Source of the DNA: Spirosoma panaciterrae DSM 21099
Lineage (GTDB): Bacteria > Bacteroidota > Bacteroidia > Cytophagales > Spirosomataceae
Reading direction: 5' to 3'
Assembly: GCF_000374025.1 (NCBI RefSeq)
Contig: NZ_KB893228.1
Span: 62,001 to 126,000, forward strand
Length of the DNA stretch: 64,000 bases
This document shows, in pieces, positions 54,801 through 62,551 of the stretch. The number at the start of each line of letters is the position of its first letter. Positions within the stretch are counted from its first letter, which is position 1. Under the pieces are notes generated by a model. It saw only the letters and a list, made by a program, of their open reading frames with translations. It was not told the DNA's origin and ran no database searches. The translations under genes were made by a program, and so were the position numbers.

Positions 54801-55115
54801 CACAAACGAGAACACCAGCGTAGCGCTTCCGTCTGGTACTTCGATCCGATAACGGCCATCGGCATCCGTTACAGTACCACGCTGTGTACCTTTCAGCAGG
54901 ACTGTTACACCGGGCAGTGCTTCACTTTTTTCATCAGTAACCCGGCCATTGATGGTCCGATCAGCCACATTGGCTAATCGATCGCCGGGCAGGCTTGGAT
55001 GTGGATTTTCCTTCGCATAACTTATGCTTAGGCAACAGGTAACCAGTAAAAGTTGCGTGACAGATAATCGGACAAGCCTGCCAAACAACCGTTGGGGAGG
55101 TAGGTGGTTCACCAT
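51885..55115 (-). CDS. SusC/RagA TonB-dependent outer membrane transporter
   Basis: About 1076 residues from ATG 55115; an in-frame ATG at 55166 is an alternative start. The signal region is SVTQLLLVTCCLSISYA. Next is a carboxypeptidase-regulatory-like domain (TINGRVTDEKSEALPGVTVL). Then come the TonB-box-like segment (DEIVVIGYGTTRKSDLTGAV), the plug (LSGRLPGVQVNTNSGRPGG, NNPLYVVDGVMLPQG, VEVLKDASSTAIYGARGANG) and the 22-strand barrel ending TYLLGLQIGL. It imports a bound oligosaccharide or similar ligand with SusD. Confidence 0.94.
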   Translation of the reverse strand: MVNHLPPQRLFGRLVRLSVTQLLLVTCCLSISYAKENPHPSLPGDRLANVADRTINGRVTDEKSEALPGVTVLLKGTQRGTVTDADGRYRIEVPDGSATLVFSFVGYVSQEVNVGSQAAVNVSLKADNKTLDEIVVIGYGTTRKSDLTGAVSGVKEAELAERPAPSLNQQLSGRLPGVQVNTNSGRPGGRTTVRIRGFSSINSSNNPLYVVDGVMLPQGTGDQFSNPIDYINPNDIVNVEVLKDASSTAIYGARGANGVILISTKKGKAGESRVTYDSQFSVNTIGPNKPQVLNAKEYLAVEDLAYANMAKYDPVGWAAGKWTYLNPVQRRRDFSAAHPGVFDANLNPLYDTDWFKESSQSVLSQNHQLGFSGGNERTQYSLSLNYRDDQGLIKTSYMKRYSGRFSIDDQVKSWLKIGGTLNYNNQSENLVDVNDAVARQIVEDFPFLPVRYPDTGVLAENRDYPYAEGTMSSVHRLLDRKYIQNTQTVLGSLYTNITFGKGLEMRTVLGTNIQTQEINQSQTRTLNIGGNGNASANNNRTSFWSLENYLTYNKQFGQDHSFTGLLGISWQETNSFGIGASVSGFATDYFGFNNLGAGATNPSVSSGASRFAFNSYFGRINYGYKNKYLFTATGRADGSSKFGENNKFAFFPSAALAWRVSEEDFLKGNPIISNLKVRTSYGLTGNSEIPPYQSLSTLNSNYAAVYGNTKVGGTGINRLANPDLKWEKTAQTDVGVEIGLFKGRVNVEMDYYYRLTTDMLLDAPVPQTSGYATIRRNVGSMENKGFEFSVNTVNVNKGNFTWNTTFNISLNRNKVLSLATPSDIFGVGGPNFTNQTNIIRIGEPVGAFWGLTRVGVWSEAERDQAAQFTSYRNGLTMLPGDIKYLDVNGDKAITDADRSIIGNGSPKGWGALTNNFRLGNFDATLELQYMYGNDVMLMNLHPSEDRQALANSYKSVLNAWTPQNQNTMIAEIRDTRAGYVTNVDSHWIKNGSFLRGKNLLVGYTFPSAITNKIKVNRLRLYASAQNFFLLLEDPIVGDPEVTPTNQGTTSSAFSQGQIWHNYPKPTTYLLGLQIGL

Positions 55116-55166
55116 AGGTAGTTGAGTTAAACGTGAAAAGCTTAGGTTTAAAGATAGATTAAACAC

Positions 55167-55709
55167 ATTCCTAAGAATCTCATGGTAAAACTACCTTGAA
55201 GCACATAACTACTCGCTCGGATTATAAAAAAATTAAAAAACCCTTTAAAAACCATTAAAACAGTGAAGTAAGTAACATGATCGCCAGCATTTTTTGCAAT
55301 AAAATCAGGCTGGATGCTGTAAAAAGGGCAGTATGGTCATTAATCCATGCAATTTTTGCAACAATAGAATAAGTACTTTTTCTTAGTACACCTATAGCCC
55401 ATTTGAGACTAATTAAGCCAATATTACAATATAATTAATTAATTCTACAATCAGTAACAATAAGTTAAAATACTTAAGCAGCTTTAACTGTATAAGCTAT
55501 ACGTAATCTAAAAAACAGCATTAGCGAATTAACGAATCAGTATAGATTAAACTTGGCCCTTGTCTACAACCTGCTTGTATTTTGGAGGTCTACTCAATTG
55601 AGATTGAGTAGAGGTATGTGCACAAAAACAATTCTCTTAATCTATATATATAGTAGCATTTTTGTATCTTTATCCCTTATTTTTCTCTTTACCGTAACGT
55701 CTTTACCTT
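55167..55709. other. AT-rich intergenic region between divergent genes
   Basis: About 540 bp without a credible gene. It is AT-rich between 55220 and 55560 and presumably contains the SusC promoter on the minus strand. An 8-bp inverted repeat (CTACTCAA with TTGAGTAG, 55590-55611) enclosing the palindrome CTCAATTGAG lies upstream of the membrane-protein gene and could be an operator. Confidence 0.35.
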
Positions 55710-56114
55710 ATGCAGCGTGCTCAACTCAAAGAATTTTACGGCTACGGCCTCATTGTACTCGTTTTAATAGCAGTACAGATGTACTCGGTCTACATCGCTA
55801 CAACAACGGATTTGATTCTGACCTGGAAACATTATGCCGGATTTATGGCTACCCTGCTGGCAGGTATTTTGTGGTTTATTCGTAAGCCAGACTATGTATT
55901 CTACGCACTGGGTTTGACGCTTATTCTTGGGTATGAAAACCTGATTGGATTCACCCCTACTCTCTCATTTACATCAACCCGCTATTATTTCAATAGCACA
56001 GCTTTACCCATTTCGTATCAGGATTTTTCGATGTATATGCTCATTATCTGGGCCTATATTGCGCACAGCCGTCTACGAACAATGGCCATGCGTTTAGTGA
56101 AGCGAGGGGTTTAA
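55710..56114 (+). CDS. Small polytopic membrane protein, unknown function
   Basis: A 134-residue protein with four predicted spans (about 10-29 YGYGLIVLVLIAVQMYSVYI, 37-56, 63-80, and 108-121) and a basic C-terminus (HSRLRTMAMRLVKRGV). I do not recognise a family. Hydrophobic periodicity and codon use support a real gene over the overlapping frame at 55553. It is convergent with the Tat-type dehydrogenase gene, with a perfect hairpin between. Confidence 0.65.
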   Translation: MQRAQLKEFYGYGLIVLVLIAVQMYSVYIATTTDLILTWKHYAGFMATLLAGILWFIRKPDYVFYALGLTLILGYENLIGFTPTLSFTSTRYYFNSTALPISYQDFSMYMLIIWAYIAHSRLRTMAMRLVKRGV

Positions 56115-56120
56115 AAAGAC

Positions 56121-56197
56121 GTAATAGAAGCGTGGAGTGAGTACTAGGAGCTGCTGACGCATTATTTTCCCTAGTACTCACTCCACGCTTCTATTAC
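56121..56197. terminator. Perfect 28-bp inverted repeat between convergent genes
   Basis: The arms 56121-56148 and 56170-56197 are perfectly complementary over 28 bp with a 21-nt loop; outer GTTTAA/TTAAAC bases extend the pairing after a small bulge. It fills the gap between the convergent membrane-protein and dehydrogenase genes and is probably a bidirectional terminator. Confidence 0.8.
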
Positions 56198-56202
56198 TTA
56201 AA

Positions 56203-57705
56203 CTACGCGTTCAACGACCAGCCTTCGCGGTATTCTCGTTTGACAAACTGGTTAGCCTCGTCGAAATTGGTAATTTTCATGTTTTTACCATCCCAGGTCA
56301 ACCGTTTACGGCCAGGATAGTTAAACCCTTTTCCATCAGCCTTAGGTGTACGAACGGTATAGCTTCGAATCGCCAAGTTACCCATCAGAACGGATTCGGT
56401 TAGAGGACCGGCAAAGTCAAATGACGACGTAAGTGCTTTGTGCTCTTTGCTGTTGAAACCTGCCTTACAAGCTTCGGTCCATAATACCTGGTGGCCATTT
56501 TCGGGCAGAGGCTTGGAACCGTCGGCAGGTTTTGGTTTCGGATCACCGACTATTTTCTTGCCGTCTTTGGTATAAAGCTTTGGATCTTCGCCGTACATAC
56601 CACATACCAGCAAGCCTTTGTCGCCGTGGATAAGTACACCATTTTCACCATTTTCGGGCATGGGCTCTCCTTCTGGCAGCATATCTGGCCGGAAAGGGCG
56701 AATCCCTCCGTCTTCCCAGATCATTTTTACCACCGATTTATTTTTAGCCGTTGCCGGGAATTTTAACTCCACATGCGACGACGGAGGACAACCTTCAGGA
56801 ATGTACTCGGGTGTCCAATCCTTGATGAATACCTGCCCAATGCTGGTTTCAACTTCAGTTGGATAGCCTAGACCAAGTACACGGAATGGTGTATCCATGA
56901 TGTGGCAGCCAATGTCACCCAAAGCGCCAGCGCCAAAATTCCACCAGCCCCGCCATTTGAATGGGTGATAAGCCGGTGTGTACCCTACCTTTTGAGCCGG
57001 TCCCAGCCACAGGTCCCAATCCAGATCGACCGGAACCTGGTCCACTGCGGCCGGCACAGGAATACCTTGTGGCCAAACAGGGCGGTTGGTCCAGAGGTTC
57101 ACCGTATGAACGGTACCCAGGAGTCCTTTATCGAACCAATCGACCATTTGTTTTTGCTGTGGATTCGAAGAGCCCTGGTTGCCCATCTGGGTTACTACTT
57201 TGTATTTACGAGCGGCTTCGGTAAGCATACGGGCTTCGTAAATGTTGTGCGTCAGGGGCTTCTGTACATACACGTGTTTGCCCCGCATCATGGCGGCCAT
57301 AGCAACAACAGCGTGGGTATGGTCAGCTGTCGATACGGTCACCGCATCAATGGTTTTCCCTTCTTTATCCAGCATTTCCCGAAAGTCCTTATACCGTTTT
57401 GCATTCGGATGCTTGGTAAAGTTCTCTTTCACGCGGGGGAGTCCCCAGTCTACATCGCACAGTGCCACGATGTTGTTAGCCCCGTTGTTATACGAATTGT
57501 TCGTATCGCTAAACCCTTTTCCACCAAAGCCGACACCGGCAATGTTGAGTTTATCGCTGGGAGCAATGAAGCCCTTTCCGCCCAGAACATGGCGCGGAAC
57601 AATAAAAAATCCCGCCGTAGCCAAAGCGCCAGCCTGTAAAAACTGTCGTCGGGTTGTTGAGCCCGCACTATTTTGGCTGGGCGTTGAGTTGTCTGATAGA
57701 TTCAT
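56203..57705 (-). CDS. Gfo/Idh/MocA oxidoreductase with twin-arginine-type leader
   Basis: A 500-residue protein. The leader has TTRRQFLQAGALATAGFFIV, a twin-arginine-like signal, so it is probably periplasmic. The Rossmann motif is LNIAGVGFGGKGFSDTNNSY. The family Lys motif is VYVQKPLTHNIYEARMLTEA, and GALGDIGCHIMDTPFRVLGL holds the catalytic region. The C-terminal part is long (DWTPEYIPEGCPPSSHVELK). Secreted members of this family are frequent in Bacteroidota and carry their own cofactor. Some cleave glycosidic bonds through redox chemistry, but the activity of this one is unknown. Confidence 0.92.
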   Translation of the reverse strand: MNLSDNSTPSQNSAGSTTRRQFLQAGALATAGFFIVPRHVLGGKGFIAPSDKLNIAGVGFGGKGFSDTNNSYNNGANNIVALCDVDWGLPRVKENFTKHPNAKRYKDFREMLDKEGKTIDAVTVSTADHTHAVVAMAAMMRGKHVYVQKPLTHNIYEARMLTEAARKYKVVTQMGNQGSSNPQQKQMVDWFDKGLLGTVHTVNLWTNRPVWPQGIPVPAAVDQVPVDLDWDLWLGPAQKVGYTPAYHPFKWRGWWNFGAGALGDIGCHIMDTPFRVLGLGYPTEVETSIGQVFIKDWTPEYIPEGCPPSSHVELKFPATAKNKSVVKMIWEDGGIRPFRPDMLPEGEPMPENGENGVLIHGDKGLLVCGMYGEDPKLYTKDGKKIVGDPKPKPADGSKPLPENGHQVLWTEACKAGFNSKEHKALTSSFDFAGPLTESVLMGNLAIRSYTVRTPKADGKGFNYPGRKRLTWDGKNMKITNFDEANQFVKREYREGWSLNA

Positions 57706-57862
57706 AAAACAGATGTAAACGGATTCAATACATGCAGTTCCTATTAAAAGAAAAGGTCTGGGCTTTTTTACCCCTACCTTAAAAAGGATTCTTACTATCT
57801 ATACGCCAAAACAACCAATAAGGCCTAATGAAAGCCTATTTTTTCACGGCTATTTAAAACAG

Positions 57863-57894
57863 AGAGGCCCGTTCAACGCACTGAACGGGCCTCT
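57863..57894. terminator. 13-bp perfect hairpin terminator
   Basis: The arms 57863-57875 and 57882-57894 pair perfectly with a 6-nt loop. It is 22 nt downstream of the fatty-acid hydroxylase stop (minus strand) and is probably its terminator; the tail after it has only a short T run. Confidence 0.75.
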
Positions 57895-57915
57895 GAGCAA
57901 ATTACTCGCAATCAA

Positions 57916-58563
57916 TTATTTCTGGAATGATCCAAATATATAATCCCAAATTGGAGACGACACTCCGTAGTTACTTTCTGGATTCTTGTAATGGTGGACA
58001 CTATGATTAATCCATAACTGCTTAAAGACATTCTTCGGCGGGGCATAGGCATGCACGATGAAATGTGTAGCCAGATACCCCGAATAACCTACCAGAAAGC
58101 CCGGAAAAAATGCATAGGCTGATTCGCCCATCATCAGGAAAAATACCCCAAAAAAGAAAGCCGCAACAAAAATGGCTAATGCGGGTGGCATAGCCAGCCG
58201 GGTCTTATCTTTCGGATATTCGTGGTGAACACCATGAAAGGTGTACTGTATCTTGGCACGGCTAGGCGTTGTGGGAGCCAGGTGATACAGATACCGATGC
58301 AAAACGTATTCGAACAGGGTAAAGGTAAACAGGCCGACAGTAAACAGGCCGCCAATCATCCAGTTGCCCATATCCGTATACGTAAACGCATACCAGACCA
58401 GAAATGCCGACAAAATCAGCCACATTGAAATAGGCACCATAATGTGGGTACGCGACAAAGCCTCCAGGATTGGATTGTCGAATAGCTGTTTCGTGCCACT
58501 ATTTTTTGGCCGGGTTTTTCCGTGCCCCGCCATTGTCTGTAACTTCTCTTTTTCTGCTTCCAT
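57916..58563 (-). CDS. Sterol desaturase/fatty acid hydroxylase family protein
   Basis: A 215-residue di-iron membrane enzyme. The histidine boxes are HRYLYHL, HGVHHEYP, HFIVHAY and INHSVHHYKNP. Four hydrophobic spans surround them (IMVPISMWLILSAFLVWYAF, MIGGLFTVGLFTFTLFEYVL and others). It resembles the FA2H/Scs7-like branch, which places a 2-hydroxyl on fatty acids of sphingolipids or other lipids; Cytophagales make hydroxylated lipids. Carotenoid hydroxylation is an alternative. Monocistronic. Confidence 0.88.
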   Translation of the reverse strand: MEAEKEKLQTMAGHGKTRPKNSGTKQLFDNPILEALSRTHIMVPISMWLILSAFLVWYAFTYTDMGNWMIGGLFTVGLFTFTLFEYVLHRYLYHLAPTTPSRAKIQYTFHGVHHEYPKDKTRLAMPPALAIFVAAFFFGVFFLMMGESAYAFFPGFLVGYSGYLATHFIVHAYAPPKNVFKQLWINHSVHHYKNPESNYGVSSPIWDYIFGSFQK

Positions 58564-58651
58564 AGAGTCGTACTCAGTTAATATCGCAAAAATAACATGA
58601 AAACACGTTCGTTAGCCCCGATTCAATAGTAAAATAAGTTTACCATCTTGG

Positions 58652-59986
58652 TTATGTCCTAACCTCCACCTGGTCAGAAAGTTTTTCCTGCATGGCTTTT
58701 ACATCCCCTTTTGGCAGTTTAGGCTTTATAATCAGACGCAATGAATTACTGTATGTCAGATAGTTAACCATCCAATTCAGAAAAATAAATAAACGGTTTT
58801 TAACGCCAACAATGGACATTAAGTGAACAAAAAGCCAGGTCAGCCAGGCAAAAAATCCTTGAAATTTTAAATACGGCAGGTCAACCACAGCCAATCCCCG
58901 GCCAATAGTAGCCATTGTTCCCAGATCGTTATACGTAAACGCTTCAGGCTGTTCGTTACGTACCCAGTGAAGCAGGTTTTTCGCTAAATGCCGTCCCTGC
59001 TGAATGGCGGGCTGGGCTACCTGCGGGTGCCCATTCGGCCATTTCTCTTCCGTCATCAAAGCTACGTCACCAATGGCAAAGATGTCGGTAAACCCCTGCA
59101 CCTGACTGAACTGATTAACCAATACACGCCCACCCCGACCTAGTACTTCAGGCGGCAAACCCGCTAAGGGATTGGCTTTGACACCAGCGGCCCAGATCAG
59201 GTTGTTGGTTCGGAGCGTTGAGCCATCATTCATTGTCACAATACGCCCATCAAAGTCCTTTACCCGCGTATTGAGCTTCACGATTACACCCAACTCCTGC
59301 AAATACGCCAGTGAATGTTTCTGCGATTGTACCGACATTGGCCCCAGCAGCTCTGCTCCCGATTCGATGAGGTAAATATCCATCATCTTAAAGTCCAGTT
59401 CAGGGTAATCGACGGGCAGCACCGTTTTTCGCATTTCGGCCAAAGTGCCGCATAGTTCCACACCTGTTGGCCCCCCACCTACCACCACCACATCCATCAG
59501 GCCCTCCCGCTCATCCAGCGTTTCAACGCTAAGCGCATCCTCAAAATTCTGGAGCATCCGGTTCCGCAACGCAATCGCTTCCGACACCGATTTCATGGGC
59601 AAAGCTTTTTCAATGATGTTCTGCTGATTGAAAAAGTTCGTGTCGGCTCCGGTAGCCATCACCAGATAATCGTACGTGATCGGGCCAAGTTCTGTATCGA
59701 CGGTTTTATCGGCCGGGCGGATTCCCGTTACCATCGTTACCCGGATATGAACGTTTTTACAGCCACCAAACACAGCCCGCAACGGGAAGAGTATGGAGTT
59801 AGCTTCCAGACCAGCCGTAGCTACCTGATAATAAAGAGGTTGAAACTCATGGTAGTTCTGTTTATTGATGAGCACTACCTGAAACTCTTTTCGATGCGAC
59901 AGTTTTCGGGCCAGTTTGAGCCCTCCAAAACCCGCACCGACAATAACGACACGTTTGCGATCCGTTTGAGGTATGTTTGGATTCAT
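58652..59986 (-). CDS. ndh: Type II NADH:quinone oxidoreductase (NDH-2)
   Basis: A 444-residue flavoprotein. The FAD motif is RVVIVGAGFGGLKLARKL; the quinone/FAD region includes NYHEFQPLYYQVATAGLEAN; the NADH motif is VVVVGGGPTGVELCGTLAEM; and TDIFAIGDVALM binds FAD. The C-terminal amphipathic/hydrophobic segment (FFAWLTWLFVHLMSIVGVKN, IFLNWMVNYLTY) anchors it to the inner membrane. It transfers electrons from NADH to menaquinone without proton pumping. The next gene upstream on this strand is bshA, 93 nt away. Confidence 0.92.
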   Translation of the reverse strand: MNPNIPQTDRKRVVIVGAGFGGLKLARKLSHRKEFQVVLINKQNYHEFQPLYYQVATAGLEANSILFPLRAVFGGCKNVHIRVTMVTGIRPADKTVDTELGPITYDYLVMATGADTNFFNQQNIIEKALPMKSVSEAIALRNRMLQNFEDALSVETLDEREGLMDVVVVGGGPTGVELCGTLAEMRKTVLPVDYPELDFKMMDIYLIESGAELLGPMSVQSQKHSLAYLQELGVIVKLNTRVKDFDGRIVTMNDGSTLRTNNLIWAAGVKANPLAGLPPEVLGRGGRVLVNQFSQVQGFTDIFAIGDVALMTEEKWPNGHPQVAQPAIQQGRHLAKNLLHWVRNEQPEAFTYNDLGTMATIGRGLAVVDLPYLKFQGFFAWLTWLFVHLMSIVGVKNRLFIFLNWMVNYLTYSNSLRLIIKPKLPKGDVKAMQEKLSDQVEVRT

Positions 59987-60079
59987 GAGTATCTGTTTAT
60001 GGTTTTAGTTCACCGTTTTCGGTGGCTGACGCATCGGTACGATTCCCAGCAATCAACGAAAATGGTAATCGGCAACCCA

Positions 60080-61219
60080 TTAACTAACCAGCGGTTTCGC
60101 TTCCTGCAAAACCCGTTCATAATACGCTTCGTAGCGGGGCAAGATACGGGATAACTCAAACTCTTTGGCCCTTGCCAGCGCATTTTGTTTGAACGTCGGC
60201 AGATGATTATCGTCAAGTATAAACAAAGCGTTCTTAACCATGTCCGCTACGTCGCCCACCGGGCTTAAAAATCCCGTCACCCCATTCACGTTCAACTCAG
60301 GCAATCCACCCGCATTCGATGTAATCAAGGGCACTTCGCAAGCCATTGCTTCCAGAGCGGCCAATCCAAAACTTTCATTTTCAGAAGGCATGATAAACAG
60401 ATCGGCAACCGACAAAACTTCTTCAACCTGATCGAGCTTACCCAGAAACCGCACCTGATCGTATATACCCAGATCACGCACCAGTCGCTCAATGCGGGCT
60501 CGTTCGGGCCCATCGCCTACCAGCAGAAGCTTGGCAGGAATACCTTGCTGAATATGATAAAACGCCATTACCGCATCGTCGATACGTTTCACACGCCGGA
60601 AATTGGAGGTATGCACAATCAATTTTTCGCCATTGGGGCAGATTGCTTTTTTGAAATGCTCCTTCTGCTGACGTTTGAACCGATCCAGATCAATAAAGTT
60701 CGGAATCACTTCAATTTCCCGATGCACCTTAAAGTGCTTATAGGTATCCTGACGCAGATCTTCTGACACCGACGTGACGCCGTCCGATTCATTGATGCTG
60801 AATGTAACCACGGGCTCGTAGGAAGCATCTTTTCCGACCAAAGTAATATCCGTTCCATGGAGTGTGGTCACAACAGGCACAACCCGCCCCTGTGAGCGGA
60901 GAATCATCTTGGCCATGTAAGCCGCTGATGCATGCGGGATGGCGTAGTGAACATGCAGTAAATCAACGTTTTCGTTCTGGACCACGTTGACCATTTCACT
61001 GGCCAGAGCGGATTCGTAGGGAGCGTACTGGAAGAGGGGATAAGCGGGTATATTTACTTCATGATAAAAAACATTTTCGTTGAAAAAGTCGAGTCGAGGG
61101 GGTTGCTGGTAGGTAATGAAGTGAATCTGGTGACCATTTTTGGCTAACGCTTTACCAAGTTCGGTAGCCACCACGCCACTGCCCCCAAAAGTTGGGTAGC
61201 ACACAATGCCAATTTTCAT
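60080..61219 (-). CDS. bshA: N-acetyl-alpha-D-glucosaminyl L-malate synthase
   Basis: A 379-residue GT4 glycosyltransferase. The start at 61219 gives the classical MKIGIVCYPTFGGSGVVATE; the longer frame upstream is not conserved-looking. Further marks are HFITYQQPPRLDFFNENVFY, LLHVHYAIPHASAAYMAKMI, TTLHGTDITLVGKD, TSNFRRVKRIDDAVMAF and the GT4 Glu motif PSENESFGLAALEAMACEVP. It performs the first step of bacillithiol synthesis, joining GlcNAc from UDP-GlcNAc to L-malate. bshB and bshC are not in this window. Confidence 0.95.
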   Translation of the reverse strand: MKIGIVCYPTFGGSGVVATELGKALAKNGHQIHFITYQQPPRLDFFNENVFYHEVNIPAYPLFQYAPYESALASEMVNVVQNENVDLLHVHYAIPHASAAYMAKMILRSQGRVVPVVTTLHGTDITLVGKDASYEPVVTFSINESDGVTSVSEDLRQDTYKHFKVHREIEVIPNFIDLDRFKRQQKEHFKKAICPNGEKLIVHTSNFRRVKRIDDAVMAFYHIQQGIPAKLLLVGDGPERARIERLVRDLGIYDQVRFLGKLDQVEEVLSVADLFIMPSENESFGLAALEAMACEVPLITSNAGGLPELNVNGVTGFLSPVGDVADMVKNALFILDDNHLPTFKQNALARAKEFELSRILPRYEAYYERVLQEAKPLVS

Positions 61220-61457
61220 GCGCAAGAGAACGAGTTTGTCTCTCAACAACAAATGGATGCAAAAAGAATCCCATTGGTGATGAAGGATATATAAAAGAAA
61301 ATGAATGTAGAACACAATAGGATTAACGAATAACGTCAGCGATCTGTTTTTGCAGCCCCAACGTGCAGCGATTCAGCCTGAAGTGCATCTTTTAAATAAA
61401 CAGATACGCCAGAGCCAACTCGCTGGAATAGTTCATCACTCTTTCATCTAAAACCCG

Positions 61458-61465
61458 TAATTTTG
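61458..61465 (+). promoter_or_regulatory. Candidate -7 box (TAATTTTG) for the UbiA gene
   Basis: TAATTTTG matches TAnnTTTG and ends 17 nt before the ATG at 61483. No clear -33 element was seen, so this is tentative. Confidence 0.35.
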
Positions 61466-61482
61466 ACTAAAAATAACGCGTC

Positions 61483-62358
61483 ATGCTTGCCCGCCAACTG
61501 ACCCCTCTTTCTGCTTTTACGTTCGGCTTTTTGCGGCTCATTCGGCTACAGAATCTGCTGATCGTTATGCTCATGCAGGTGATGGCGCGTCTGTTTTTGG
61601 TGGGGCCTCGCCAGGAGGGTTTGCGGCTCCTAATCGACCCTGGTATTTGGCTACTCTGCCTGTCGACCGTTTGCATTGCTGCGGCAGGCTATATCATCAA
61701 TGATTATTTCGATGTTAAAATCGATCTGGTCAACAAACCTGAGCGTGTTATCATTGGGCGGTATCTGAAACGTCGTGTGGCGATGGGTGTACACCAGGTC
61801 CTCAATGTGATCGGCTGTCTGATAGGCCTCTACTTAAGTAAATGGGTCTTTCTGATCGATGTTGTTGCGGTTACACTGCTATGGTTTTATTCGGCCCTGT
61901 TCAAACGACAGATGCTGATTGGCAATATTGTCATTTCCTTTCTATCTGCTCTTTCACTGCTGGTTATGGCTATCTATTACCGGCACAATACCGAACTGGT
62001 CCTGATGTACGCTCTTTTCTCATTTGGCATTTCGATTATCCGTGAAATCATTAAAGACATGCAGGACATTCGGGGTGATGCCCGCTTTGGTTGTCGAACC
62101 CTACCCATCGTGCTGGGATTACGCCGAACCAAATATGTACTATATGTCCTGATCGGCTTATTTACCAGCTCCCTCTTTATTATTGCCGGGTCTCTCCACA
62201 ACCAGCGACTTACGCTTATTTTTCTAGTTCTGCTCATACCAATGGGCTGGTTAGTGTACCGGCTCGCCCTTGCCGACACCCGACGTGATTTTGGATATTT
62301 AAGCAACCTCTGTAAGATCATCATTCTGCTGGGTATCGTTAGCATGATATGGGCGTAA
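61483..62358 (+). CDS. UbiA family prenyltransferase
   Basis: A 291-residue membrane protein with eight or nine spans. The first Asp-rich motif is AGYIINDYFDVKIDLVNKPE (Asp74, Asp77, Asp81); the second is IREIIKDMQDIRGDARFGCR. It resembles the geranylgeranylglycerol-phosphate/heme O/menaquinone-related branch common in Bacteroidota. It joins a polyprenyl diphosphate to an acceptor within the membrane. The acceptor is not clear, since no quinone or lipid genes are adjacent. Confidence 0.9.
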   Translation: MLARQLTPLSAFTFGFLRLIRLQNLLIVMLMQVMARLFLVGPRQEGLRLLIDPGIWLLCLSTVCIAAAGYIINDYFDVKIDLVNKPERVIIGRYLKRRVAMGVHQVLNVIGCLIGLYLSKWVFLIDVVAVTLLWFYSALFKRQMLIGNIVISFLSALSLLVMAIYYRHNTELVLMYALFSFGISIIREIIKDMQDIRGDARFGCRTLPIVLGLRRTKYVLYVLIGLFTSSLFIIAGSLHNQRLTLIFLVLLIPMGWLVYRLALADTRRDFGYLSNLCKIIILLGIVSMIWA

Positions 62359-62364
62359 GAGTTT

Positions 62365-62467
62365 ATGTATGATGTATGATATAGAATGTATGCCCGCCCT
62401 ATATCATACATCATACATCATACATCATACATCATACATCATACATCATACATCATACATCATACAT
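62365..62467. repeat. Heptamer tandem repeat forming a hairpin
   Basis: Nine tandem copies of CATACAT (62405-62467) follow a perfect 20-bp inverted repeat (62365-62384 with 62399-62418). The structure starts 6 nt after the UbiA stop. The arm is itself reiterated (ATGTATG units), so it matches in design the other unit-built hairpins in the window. The copy number is likely to vary between strains. Confidence 0.85.
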
Positions 62468-62489
62468 TCTTATACCGTTCGCTCAAGTG

Positions 62490-62523
62490 TTTGACGATGC
62501 GGTGAGGCTCTCCGCTAGTTTTG
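62490..62523 (+). promoter_or_regulatory. Candidate promoter TTTG-N22-TAGTTTTG
   Basis: TTTG (62490-62493) and TAGTTTTG (62516-62523) match the Bacteroidota -33 and -7 consensus with a 22-nt spacer, slightly longer than usual. The -7 box lies 28 nt upstream of the ATG of the TapB-like gene. Confidence 0.5.
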
Positions 62524-62551
62524 GACCTTACTCCTTAACGACTCTATCTAC

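Noticed and set aside
55553..55885. 110-codon frame overlapping the small membrane protein
   Set aside because: Poor composition and its start lies in an AT-rich leader; the frame at 55710 has regular membrane spans.
62405..62467. Tandem CATACAT repeats as a possible CRISPR array
   Set aside because: The units are contiguous heptamers without spacers and no cas gene is present.
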